49,745 nt of DNA from Thiohalocapsa sp. (GTDB taxonomy: Bacteria; Pseudomonadota; Gammaproteobacteria; Chromatiales; Chromatiaceae), in contig JANQFX010000010.1 in NCBI GenBank assembly GCA_028277725.1, forward strand, positions 1 to 49,745, read 5' to 3'. Position numbers and translations under genes: made by a program. Position 1 is the first letter of the stretch; each line of letters begins with the position of its first letter. Of the stretch, positions 16,247 to 23,923 are shown piece by piece. A model generated the notes under the pieces. It was given only the letters and a program-made list of their open reading frames with translations, was not told the origin of the DNA and did no database searches.

Positions 16247-16645
16247 CGCAGAGGCGCAAAGCCGCAGAGGAAAGAGAGAAGAATAGAGCGCTCACAGATC
16301 AAGCATGAAGCCGCGGATGTCGGAACGCTTCATCCTAGAATGAGTAATTAACCACGAAGGACACGAAGCGCACGAAGAAGAACACGAATAAAGACAGAGA
16401 GTGGGCGCGAAACCTCACCTCGACCTTCTTCACCCTGTGGATGAATGCACGAACCGTCGTATACCATTGACCTCCTTCGTGTTCTTCGTGCTCTCCGTGG
16501 TTCAAGTACCAAATGTAAAGTAAAAAGACGCCGTCGGCATAACCGCGCTCTTCCCTTTGCGTCTTTGCGTCTTTGCGTCTTTGCGTCTTTGCGTCTTTGC
16601 GTCTTTGCGTCTTTGCGTCTTTGCGTCTTTGCGTCTTTGCGCGAG
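16247..16645. repeat. Nested inverted-repeat element with degenerate microsatellite arms
   Basis: Outer arms: CTCGCGCAGAGGCGCAAAG near 16253 at the left and, on the minus strand from 16647, CTCGCGCAAAGACGCAAAG at the right. Inner arms: ACCACGAAGGACACGAAG from 16351 at the left and CTTCGTGCTCTCCGTGGT ending at 16502 at the right. The two pairs are nested, so the whole 400 bases could fold back on itself. No transposase is present; it could be a non-autonomous (MITE-like) element or expanded REP-type repeat. Confidence 0.55.
16556..16641. repeat. 8-base tandem repeat (TTTGCGTC), about 10.75 copies
   Basis: Ten exact copies of TTTGCGTC (16556-16635) and a partial copy (TTTGCG) to 16641. As 8 is not a multiple of 3, every frame on both strands is open and gives the same periodic peptides, which explains the short open frames here. 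It is a simple-sequence array and not a CRISPR. Confidence 0.95.
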
Positions 16646-16769
16646 TGATTTATTCGTCTGAATGGAGTCGCCTAGCCAGACGTCGAACCCGTCGTGCGGA
16701 CCAAGGACCGGCCAACGAACACCGGGGCCAACACGGGCCCCCAACCAAGATTCCAAAGAGGTCCTCGCC

Positions 16770-18158
16770 ATGTCCGTCGATATGGACACTTTCCGCGGCT
16801 TCGCCGACCAGATCGCCCAGCTCGGCCGGATGGCGGAGCCGGTGGACCTGCCCGACGACGAGCGCGTCGCCAGGGTCAAGGCCGAATTCGACGCCAAGCT
16901 CAACCAGACCCGGGCCACCTACCTGGAGAGCTGTGTGCACTGCGGCGTCTGCGCCGAGGCCTGTCACTTCTTCCTCGAGACCGGCGACGCCAAGTACGCA
17001 CCGGTGCGAAAAATGGACCTGCTGCAACGCCACTACCGGCGCGAGCACTCACCGATGCGCTGGCTGTTTCGACTCTGGACCCAGGAGATCACGCTGGACG
17101 ACCTGATGGAATGGCAGGAGCTGGTCTACGACAGCTGCACCGAGTGCGGGCGCTGCATGCTGGTCTGCCCGATGGGGATCGACATCGCCGACGTGGTCAA
17201 CGTCACCCGCCGGGCCTACGCCCGTGCCGAGCTGGTGCCGGCCGAGCTGACCGCCATGGAGCAGGAGCAATCCCAGAGCGGCAACATCTTCCGCACCGGC
17301 CCGGACGACCTGCGACGCATCGCCGCCGAGTTGGAGCAGGAGGGCATCCCGATCCCCATCGACAAGGAGAAGGCCGATTATGTCCTGGTGACCTCCGCCA
17401 TCGAGATCCTGCTGTTCAAAGACGCACTGCGCGCGGCCGCCCGGGTCATGAATCACCTGGGGTACGACTGGACCGTGCAGAGCTGTGCCTTCGAGGGGGC
17501 CAACTTCGGCATGCTCTCCGGCTACGAGGACGTGCAGGCCAAGCTCACCAACCGGCTTATGGGCGCGGCGGTCTCGGTGGGCGCCAAGACACTTATCATC
17601 CCCGAGTGCGGCCACGCCTACCCCGCCGCGCGCTGGTACGGCGCCAACGCCCTGGGCACCCCCCTGCCCTTCGAAGTCCTGCACCTGTCCGAGTTCCTGG
17701 GGCGGGAGGTCCGCACGGGCAGGCTGAAGCTCAAGCCCATCGACGGCAAACGCACCGTCACCTACCACGACCCCTGCAAGGTCGGGCGCATCGGCGGTGT
17801 CTTCGACGAACCCCGCGCGGTGCTCCAGGCCATGGGTATGCGGCACCGCGAACTCCCGGACCACGGTGTCATGAACTTCTGCTGCGGCGGCGGCGCCGGC
17901 AACTTCCTGCTCAACCGCGCCGAACCGCTGCGGCAGAAGACCTTCGAGCTCAAGAAGCGCCAGACCGAGTCCGTCGGCGCCGAGGCCCTGGTCACCGCCT
18001 GCTCCAGCTGCCGAATGAGCTTCCTCGGCGCCGCCGACGCCAGCGGCGGCTGGGATCGCCCCATCGAGAGCCTGGTGGAACTGGTGGGCGAACACTTAGG
18101 CGATGGGCTCGGGGAGCAGAACGGGATTGAAAGGGCTGTTCCTGATCGATCCCTCTAG
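16770..18158 (+). CDS. HdrD/DsrK-like iron-sulfur protein (CCG domains)
   Basis: 462-aa cytoplasmic Fe-S protein. Two 4Fe-4S sites lie at C55/58/61/65 (CVHCGVCAEAC) and C123/126/129/133 (CTECGRCMLVC). The C-terminal half carries the cysteine-rich CCG domain of heterodisulfide-reductase-type proteins: YHDPCKVGR, NFCCGGGAGN and CSSCRMSF, which in HdrB/HdrD hold the noncubane cluster that reduces disulfides. The first CCG-type half is less complete (PECGHAYPA). The ATG at 16770 has AGAGG 9 bases upstream. With the NarI-like cytochrome it forms an HdrED/DsrMK-like pair appended to formate dehydrogenase. The natural substrate is unknown; a thiol/disulfide or sulfur carrier is the likely type. Confidence 0.85.
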   Translation: MSVDMDTFRGFADQIAQLGRMAEPVDLPDDERVARVKAEFDAKLNQTRATYLESCVHCGVCAEACHFFLETGDAKYAPVRKMDLLQRHYRREHSPMRWLFRLWTQEITLDDLMEWQELVYDSCTECGRCMLVCPMGIDIADVVNVTRRAYARAELVPAELTAMEQEQSQSGNIFRTGPDDLRRIAAELEQEGIPIPIDKEKADYVLVTSAIEILLFKDALRAAARVMNHLGYDWTVQSCAFEGANFGMLSGYEDVQAKLTNRLMGAAVSVGAKTLIIPECGHAYPAARWYGANALGTPLPFEVLHLSEFLGREVRTGRLKLKPIDGKRTVTYHDPCKVGRIGGVFDEPRAVLQAMGMRHRELPDHGVMNFCCGGGAGNFLLNRAEPLRQKTFELKKRQTESVGAEALVTACSSCRMSFLGAADASGGWDRPIESLVELVGEHLGDGLGEQNGIERAVPDRSL

Positions 18159-18302
18159 TCCTCCAGGACATGAACCTAGAAAGAGCAGTTGACCGCTGCG
18201 TCGCGCATCTAGGCGCCTGAGTTGCTTGAAGGACAGCAAGCAAATCGGGACGCACCCTCAGGGTGAACGGCGCTACGGTCGCCAGGGCACGCCGCCCGTC
18301 CC

Positions 18303-18560
18303 ATGTCTGCATCATCTTACGATCGAGATTTCCACCGTTGGACCCAAGAGCAGGCCCAGCTCCTGCGCCGGGGACAGCTCGCCTGCGCCGATGTCGATCA
18401 CCTCATCGAGGAGTTGGAGGCCATGGGTGCGCGCGACTCATTGCCATCAAGGAAACCAATCTCGACGACGACAGCTTTCCGTCGGCATGCCCCTTCGACC
18501 TCGACGAGGTCATGACCGAAGACTGCTATCCAAGACTACTGACCCATTACGCGGCCCCAC
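18303..18560 (+). pseudogene. DUF29 family gene remnant with internal deletion
   Basis: The start encodes MSASSYDRDFHRWTQEQAQL and DVDHLIEELEAMG, the typical N-terminus of DUF29 proteins. After about 46 codons the frame shifts, and the sequence resumes in another frame with KETNLDDDSFPSACPFDLDE, which resembles the DUF29 C-terminus. The middle of the protein (roughly 60-70 codons in intact relatives) is missing. The gene cannot make an intact protein. DUF29 genes are frequent, often multicopy and mobile in cyanobacteria and purple sulfur bacteria; the function is unknown. Confidence 0.75.
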
Positions 18561-18607
18561 TGGCACAGAGACGCGAACACGCAGGGACGGAGAGGTAATC
18601 GCGTGCG

Positions 18608-19906
18608 TCAGAACAACCCCTCGAACGGCTGCACCGGGACGTCGTCGCCGGGTGCGACGCCGCCGCATTCGGGCGGGAGCACGATGAAGCAGTTGGCGAG
18701 GCTCATGGACGTGAGGATGCCGGAGCCCTGCTTGCCCGCCTTCCTCACCTGTGGGCCGGCGTTGGCGGGGTCGTCACTCGGCCGCAGGATGCCGCGCAGG
18801 AACTCGGTGCGCCCCGGGCGCTTGGCGATGCGCTCCAGGGATGTTGCGTGGAAGGTCATCGGGGTCAGGTTCGACTCCCCCATCAATCGGCGCAGCGCCG
18901 GCTGGACGAACTGGTAGAAGGTGACCATCACCGCCACCGGGTTTCCGGGCAGGCCGAAGAACCAGGCGCCGCCGAGGCGCCCGAAGGTGAGCGGCCGACC
19001 CGGCTTCATGGCGATCTTCCAGAAGGCCAGGGTGCCGAGCTCACCCAGGACCTGCTTGACGCGGTCGGCCTCGCCGACCGAGACGCCACCGGAGCTGAGG
19101 ACCATGTCGCAGTCGCTCGACGCCTCCCGCAGGACCTCGCGTAGCGCGGCGGGATCATCCCGCACGACGCCCAGGTCTCGGGTCTCGACACCCAGCCCAT
19201 GCAACATCCCGAACAGGCTGTAGCGGTTGCTGTCGTAGATCTGGCCGTCGGCGGGGGTCTCGCCGACGGAGCAGAGCTCGTCTCCGGTGGAGAAGAAGGC
19301 GACCCGAGGGCGCCGACGCACCGGCACCTCCGCCCGACCCAGGGAGGCCAGCAGGCCCAGGTCGGCCGCCGTCAGTCGCCGGCCGGCGGGCAGCGCCACC
19401 GCACCGCGGCGCAGGTCTTCGCCCGCCTGGCGAACGTTCTGCCCGGGGCGCTGGCCCGGCGCCAAGAGCACATGGCCGGGCTGGACAGACCGGCCTGAGT
19501 GAGGGCCCTGCGCCTTCTCCTGCATGACCACGGTGTCGCAGTTCAGCGGCATGGGGGCGCCGGTCATGATGCGCACGCAGTCGCCCTGCCCCACGGCTCG
19601 GGGGTAGGGGCGCCCCGCGAAGGCCTCGCCGACGACCCGCAGCTCCGCCGCGCCGCGGTCGTCGAGGTCCGCGCCCCTCAGGGCGTAGCCATCCATGGCC
19701 GAGTTGGTGTGTGCCGGCACATCGATGGGGGCCGGGACGTCGTCGGCGAGCACGCGACCGATGGCGGCGCGCAGCGGCAGAGACTCGCGCTCGATCAGGG
19801 GTTGGATGTCGTCCAGCATGCGGCGCCGCGCGGCCTCCACCGGCAGACTGTCAGGGCCTGCCGCGTCCGCGCAGCTCGGCAGGTCCATCGGAACGGGCGT
19901 CGTCAT
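18608..19906 (-). CDS. moeA: Molybdopterin molybdenumtransferase MoeA
   Basis: 432-aa MoeA, which inserts molybdate (or tungstate) into adenylated molybdopterin. Visible motifs: SAMDGYALRGADL in the N-terminal domain, IMTGAPMP, the MoeA/MogA nucleotide-binding core FFSTGDELC, SSGGVSVGEADRVKQVL and FGLPGNPVAVMVTF, then the C-terminal barrel ending PVQPFEGLF. The ATG at 19906 has GGAG 10 bases upstream and overlaps the tupC stop by four bases, so it is the last gene of a tupABC-moeA operon. Metal uptake and metal insertion are thus coupled, next to the enzyme that needs them. Confidence 0.95.
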   Translation of the reverse strand: MTTPVPMDLPSCADAAGPDSLPVEAARRRMLDDIQPLIERESLPLRAAIGRVLADDVPAPIDVPAHTNSAMDGYALRGADLDDRGAAELRVVGEAFAGRPYPRAVGQGDCVRIMTGAPMPLNCDTVVMQEKAQGPHSGRSVQPGHVLLAPGQRPGQNVRQAGEDLRRGAVALPAGRRLTAADLGLLASLGRAEVPVRRRPRVAFFSTGDELCSVGETPADGQIYDSNRYSLFGMLHGLGVETRDLGVVRDDPAALREVLREASSDCDMVLSSGGVSVGEADRVKQVLGELGTLAFWKIAMKPGRPLTFGRLGGAWFFGLPGNPVAVMVTFYQFVQPALRRLMGESNLTPMTFHATSLERIAKRPGRTEFLRGILRPSDDPANAGPQVRKAGKQGSGILTSMSLANCFIVLPPECGGVAPGDDVPVQPFEGLF

Positions 19907-20676
19907 GCGCTTCGGCTCCGTCGCTCCTTGGGCTGCCCGGTGTCTCGGTCCGCGCTGTCGAGCCGATCGGCCTTCGCGTCCGGATCGGCGATGGGGATCA
20001 CCTCGGCCTGCCCCTCGCCGGGGCGCGGCTGCGGGCTCAGCTCGCCCTGCGCCAGGCGCAGGTGCAGGTCCGACATGGTCTCGAGCCGGCGGGAGGAATG
20101 ACTGCTGACGATGAGGCCCAGGCCCTCCGCGCTCAGGCGCGCGATCAGGTCCAGGCAGGTCTGGCGGGCGTTCACGTCGAGATTGGCGGTGGGCTCGTCC
20201 ATGAACAGGAAGCCGGGCCTGGAGATGAGTGCCCGGGCCAGGGCGACGCGCTGCCGCTCTCCGCCCGAAAGCCCCCTGGCGCACTGATCCGCCATGCCCT
20301 CCAGCCCGCTCCAGCGCAGGGCCTCCAGCACCCGGGCGCATTCCCGCCGACGCTGCGACCAGGGCAGCGGGTAGGCGGCGTTGTCGAACACGGTGCCGTC
20401 GAACATGTAGGGCGTCTGATGCAGGTAGACGGTGTGGCGCCGGAGTCGGGTCTTCATGGAGCGCCAGCCCTCGCGCCGTCCGTTCAGTAGCATGACGCCG
20501 CCGTCGGCGCGTTCCAGCCCGGCCAGAATGCGCATCATGGTCGTCTTGCCGGCCCCGTTGGCACCGGTGAGCAGGAGCAACTGGCCGCTGCGCAGCCGAA
20601 AGTCCAGGCCATCGAACAGCCGCTTGCGCGGATAGGCTTTCCGCAGCCCCTCGCACCCCACCTCCATGGTCGTCAT
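19903..20676 (-). CDS. tupC: Tungstate-type ABC transporter ATP-binding protein
   Basis: 257-aa ABC ATPase. Walker A is GANGAGKTT (near residue 40), the signature is LSGGERQRVALARAL, Walker B is FLFMDEPTANLD and the H-loop follows in SSHSSRRL. It powers import through the TupB permease. The last 40 residues are a charged extension with no domain I recognise. It overlaps both neighbours by four bases (tupB upstream, moeA downstream). The assignment to tungstate rests on TupA and TupB; the ATPase alone would only be called an anion/metal importer subunit. Confidence 0.9.
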   Translation of the reverse strand: MTTMEVGCEGLRKAYPRKRLFDGLDFRLRSGQLLLLTGANGAGKTTMMRILAGLERADGGVMLLNGRREGWRSMKTRLRRHTVYLHQTPYMFDGTVFDNAAYPLPWSQRRRECARVLEALRWSGLEGMADQCARGLSGGERQRVALARALISRPGFLFMDEPTANLDVNARQTCLDLIARLSAEGLGLIVSSHSSRRLETMSDLHLRLAQGELSPQPRPGEGQAEVIPIADPDAKADRLDSADRDTGQPKERRSRSA

Positions 20677-21377
20677 GTCCTGACGGCCCCCCTGCCCTGG
20701 AACAGGCTCAGCGACGCGCTGAGCAGCAGCGCGAGCACCAACAGCACCAGGCCCAGCGCGATCCCCTGGGCGAAGGCGCCTTTGCTGGTCTCGAGCGCAA
20801 TGGCGGTGGGGATGTTGCGGGTGTAGTGCTGGATATTGCCGCCCAGCATCATGGACGCGCCGACCTCGGCGATGATGCGCCCGAAGCCCGCCGCCAGCGC
20901 GGCCAGCAGCGCGAACTTGACCTCGCGCGTGACGGAGACGACGGCACGCAGCCTGCTGGCGCCGAGGGTCAACGCGGTCTCCCAGGCCCGCCGGTCACCG
21001 CCCTGGTAGGCGGAGTGCCCCATGGCGACCAGAACCGGCAGGCTCAGCGCGATCTGCCCCAGCACCATGGCGTCCTGGGTGAACAGCAGACGCAGATCCC
21101 CGAGGGGGCCCTGGCGCGAGAGCAGCAGATACAGGGTCAGGCCGACGACCACCGCCGGCACCGACAACAGGCTATTGAAGACGGTCACCAGCAGGCGCCG
21201 ACCGGGGAACTCGGCGTAGGCCAACAGAAAGGCCAGGCCGAAGCCCAAGGGCAGGGCGATGAGGATCGCCTTGACCGATACGGAGACGGAAACCCAGATG
21301 ATGGCCCAGATCTCCGGGTCGCCGCTGAAGAGCAACGCCAGCGCCTCGACCAGGTTGGCGGTGAGGTCGTTGTTCAC
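20673..21377 (-). CDS. tupB: Tungstate-type ABC transporter permease
   Basis: 234-aa inner-membrane permease with about five to six TM helices. The EAA loop that contacts the ATPase is visible as AWETALTLGASRLRAVVSVTR, and the TupB-like segments FNSLLSVPAVVVGLTLYLLL and GRIIAEVGASMMLGGNI match tungstate permeases. The start is GTG at 21377 with AGG about 8 bases upstream. It overlaps tupC by four bases and follows tupA by 17. Confidence 0.92.
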   Translation of the reverse strand: MNNDLTANLVEALALLFSGDPEIWAIIWVSVSVSVKAILIALPLGFGLAFLLAYAEFPGRRLLVTVFNSLLSVPAVVVGLTLYLLLSRQGPLGDLRLLFTQDAMVLGQIALSLPVLVAMGHSAYQGGDRRAWETALTLGASRLRAVVSVTREVKFALLAALAAGFGRIIAEVGASMMLGGNIQHYTRNIPTAIALETSKGAFAQGIALGLVLLVLALLLSASLSLFQGRGAVRT

Positions 21378-21394
21378 GCTTGCCTGCTTGTTGC

Positions 21395-22219
21395 CTATTG
21401 CTTACTGCTGAGGGCCGAGGTGCACTCCGGTGTGAACAGGCGTTCACCCTGTACCCGAAAGCCCTGGATCAGTCGGCAGGTCTCCAGCGAGGTGAGCCAG
21501 TCGCTGAAGGCCTTGGCGCCTTCGGTGTTGGCCTGTGCGTGGTGCTCTGGATTCACCGAGATGACGCTGTAGGGATTGAACAGGGCCGGGTCGCCCTCGG
21601 CCAGAACTCGAAGGTCCAGGTTGCCACGGTAGGCGAGCCAGGTGCCGCGGTCCGTCAGGCTGTAGGCCCGGAGCTCATTGGCCATCTGCAACACCTTGCC
21701 CATGCCCTGCCCGGCGGCACGATACTCGGGGTAGTCGGGGGTGACACCGGCCTCGCGCCACAGCGACAGCTCCTTCTTGTGCGTACCGGAGTCGTCCCCG
21801 CGGGAGACGAATATCTGGGTCGCGCCGCGGATGCGCGCGAGCGCGGCGGCGGCGTTCTCGGCCCCCGCGATGCCGGCCGGGTCGTCCGCCGGCCCCACCA
21901 GCACGAAGTCGTTGTGCATCACCGGTCGGCGATCCACGCCAAAGCCGGAGTCGACGAAGCGCGTTTCCGAATCCGGTGCATGTACCAGCACCACGTCGAC
22001 GTCGCCATCTTGCCCCATGCGCAGGGCCTTGCCGGTGCCGACCGCGATCACATGGACCTGATAGCCGGAGTCGGCCTCGAAGTCCGGCAGGATATGGTCC
22101 AGCAGGCCCGAGTTGGCCGTGCTGGTGGTAGTCGCCAGCCGCAGGACCTCCTCCGCCTGGGCGGCGCCTGCGGGCGGGAGGAAGAGGCTGAGACACAGCA
22201 GGCTGAGCAGGATGCGCAT
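21395..22219 (-). CDS. tupA: Tungstate-binding periplasmic protein
   Basis: 274-aa solute-binding protein. The first 20 residues (MRILLSLLCLSLFLPPAGAA) are a signal peptide. The mature protein starts with LRLATTTSTANSGLLDHILP, whose TTTS motif is the oxyanion-binding mark of TupA proteins. It continues with VHAPDSE, SRGDDSGTHKKE and YSLTDRGTWLAY, all typical. It captures tungstate (possibly molybdate) in the periplasm for TupBC. The ATG at 22219 is chosen over an ORF start at 22291 because it begins the signal peptide. Location beside fdhA supports supply of metal to formate dehydrogenase. Confidence 0.92.
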   Translation of the reverse strand: MRILLSLLCLSLFLPPAGAAQAEEVLRLATTTSTANSGLLDHILPDFEADSGYQVHVIAVGTGKALRMGQDGDVDVVLVHAPDSETRFVDSGFGVDRRPVMHNDFVLVGPADDPAGIAGAENAAAALARIRGATQIFVSRGDDSGTHKKELSLWREAGVTPDYPEYRAAGQGMGKVLQMANELRAYSLTDRGTWLAYRGNLDLRVLAEGDPALFNPYSVISVNPEHHAQANTEGAKAFSDWLTSLETCRLIQGFRVQGERLFTPECTSALSSKQ

Positions 22220-22650
22220 GGGAGACTCTTTCGGGCCTTGGATGGGCGACGGCGGCGCGCCGTCGGCGAGGTGTGGTCCGAACTGAAGCAATTCCGATAC
22301 CAGGGAGGGTCGGCCCGCGGTCTGCTGGCATGGATCAGCGCGCCTTCGCGTCCCGCGCCCTACTCGGGCTTTGGCGGACTAAGGCGTCATCCCTTCCCGC
22401 GCCCCCGACGCGGCGCAGCAGACCTGGGGCAAAATGACTCACGTGCGGAGCGCGGCTGAGACAAAAATTCTATGTCGATAAAGGCGTCACCGCTCATGCG
22501 CCTCATCCCGAGACAGGGGCGCAAAAGCCGTGATCTGGAGAGGGTCCCGCATCCGACGAGCGATAGCTCCCGCTTGCGCCTCGTCCGCCGGCGCTGAACG
22601 GACGTTGGACCGGGGCCTGGTTGGGTGGCCGTTCGACCCCGCGGGTCGCC
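22220..22650. other. Intergenic region upstream of tupA
   Basis: About 430 bases without a gene, separating tupA from a periplasmic unknown on the same strand. It should contain the tup-moeA promoter. An AT-rich patch (22463-22483, ACAAAAATTCTATGTCGATA on the plus strand) stands out in GC-rich surroundings and is the best place to look, but I cannot assign -35/-10 boxes, a ModE-type site or a riboswitch with confidence. Confidence 0.5.
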
Positions 22651-23382
22651 TCAACTCCCCTCGCAGGCCGGCGCTGGCAGCGCGCAGTGGTCGGCGCCGC
22701 GGCGGCAAAAATCGAAGCAGGTAACCAGCCGGCCCTCGAAGGTGGCATCCACACTGAGCGCCGCGCTGCCGGTGTCTACGCTAAAGCCGGGCTGGGTCTC
22801 GGGGGACTGACCTACCATCTCGATCAGCTCCGGCGGATACTCGATGTCCAGCTTGACCCGCATCGGATAGTAGCCGTCGAGGAAGCGTCGCATGTAGGGA
22901 CCGTTGCGCAGTCGGAAGCGGCCGTCGCCGAGGTCGTACAGGGCCTGACTCTCGCCACGCACGCAGAGCAGCGCGTCGTCGCCCACGTCCTCCAGTTGCA
23001 CGCTGTGGCCCTCGACCCAGGCGCGACCAATATTGCGGCTGGACTCGATGGTCAGGTCGCGGATGCCGTCAGCGCGGTAGAGGATCTGCACGGCGGGCAC
23101 CGCGTCCAGATTCTCGTGGCATTGCTCCAGGGTGACCCACCCCCCGGCGAGACTGGACTCGGAGATCCGGATACGGTTCAGGTGGGCGTGCTTGCCGACG
23201 GCCGCCGCCGCGGGCAGAAATCGCAGCTCGCCATCGCTGACGGCCGCGACCTGCGTCATCAGGTCCGGTTGATCCCGGGCCCAGTCCGGCCAGTCATCAT
23301 CGCCCTCGTCCGCCCCAACACCGCTCGCGCCCGCCAGCAGGGCAAGCGCGAGAATCCCCTTATGCCATGGCTTCAAGTCCAT
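22651..23382 (-). CDS. Predicted periplasmic protein of unknown function
   Basis: 243-aa secreted protein. Residues 1-25 (MDLKPWHKGILALALLAGAS) are a signal peptide ending near GVGADEG. The mature part starts with an acidic, Trp-containing stretch, and a central beta-rich region follows (LRFLPAAAAVGKHAHLNRIR, GGWVTLEQCHENLDAVPAVQ). It has cysteines in LLCVRG and a Cys-rich end (CFDFCRRGADHCALPAPACE). I do not recognise the family. The ATG at 23382 is preceded by a good GGGGGTGA site; a GTG at 23391 is less likely. No conserved partner is evident. Confidence 0.75.
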   Translation of the reverse strand: MDLKPWHKGILALALLAGASGVGADEGDDDWPDWARDQPDLMTQVAAVSDGELRFLPAAAAVGKHAHLNRIRISESSLAGGWVTLEQCHENLDAVPAVQILYRADGIRDLTIESSRNIGRAWVEGHSVQLEDVGDDALLCVRGESQALYDLGDGRFRLRNGPYMRRFLDGYYPMRVKLDIEYPPELIEMVGQSPETQPGFSVDTGSAALSVDATFEGRLVTCFDFCRRGADHCALPAPACEGS

Positions 23383-23599
23383 TGTCGTCACCCCCCGTCC
23401 AACTTGTTAATGGGAGAACGTTGGACGGAGCGCCGAGGGTTTTCAAGCCCTCTGCGGCAACGGTTGGACGGCTCGCTATACTGTCGCCCCGCCGGCCGGG
23501 GGTCGCGGCTGGACGGCACCCCGTAGAATTCGAGATGCCGGCGCGGCCCCCAACCGTCCCGCCCACGCCACCGCACGTCACCGCGACAACATACCCGCC

Positions 23600-23923
23600 A
23601 TGATCGAAATCGAATACATCGTCAAAGACCGAAACGGAGTCGAGAGATTGCGCACCGCCGACAAGAAAGCCGCCGACGCCTACGACCGGGTGTTGGAGAA
23701 CGCGGACCGCCTGGCACAACTGCTGCGCGATGACGACATCCTGCCCGGGCTCGCGGACGGCGACATGGAAGAACTGACGATCTACCTGGCGCAGAACGCC
23801 AAGTCCGTCGAGCGCGTGCTCAAGGGCAAGGAGCCGGAACCCAAGCCAGCGGCCGAGGCCAGCGCCAACGGCACGGCCAGCGCGGACGGTGGCAAGGTCA
23901 CCAGCCTGAAGGCCGCCGGCTGA
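23600..23923 (+). CDS. YebG-like protein
   Basis: 107-aa small protein resembling YebG, the SOS-induced protein of enterobacteria: MIEIEYIVKDRNGVERLRTA, then KKAADAYDRVLENADRLAQL, aligning with the YebG pattern of N-terminal beta strand, basic turn, KKEADAYDKML helix and a variable Ala-rich tail. Function is unknown even in E. coli. Upstream TATACT (23477-23482) may be a -10 box. A LexA half-site CTGT lies at 23481, but the second half ACAG is absent, so SOS control is not supported here. It overlaps the next gene by one base. Confidence 0.7.
   Translation: MIEIEYIVKDRNGVERLRTADKKAADAYDRVLENADRLAQLLRDDDILPGLADGDMEELTIYLAQNAKSVERVLKGKEPEPKPAAEASANGTASADGGKVTSLKAAG

Larger units (their letters stand above)
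16129..16769. other. Repeat-rich intergenic region inside the fdh cluster
   Basis: About 640 bases without a real gene, between the cytochrome and HdrD-like genes. It contains a REP-like palindrome (16165-16194), a CGCAGAGGCGCAAAG-type segment (16247-16270), a CACGAAG-type segment (16352-16389), its inverted partner (16477-16504) and an 8-base tandem array (16556-16641). Short open frames here are only translations of the repeats. Confidence 0.75.

Noticed and set aside
16556..16641. Possible CRISPR array
   Set aside because: Units are 8 bases, contiguous and without spacers, and no cas genes are present.
16445..16918. Open frames of periodic peptide across the 8-base repeat (both strands)
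   Set aside because: An 8-base array without stops opens every frame; the peptides are only the translated repeat.
23477..23500. LexA box upstream of the yebG-like gene
   Set aside because: Only the CTGT half is present; the expected ACAG at 8 bases distance is missing.
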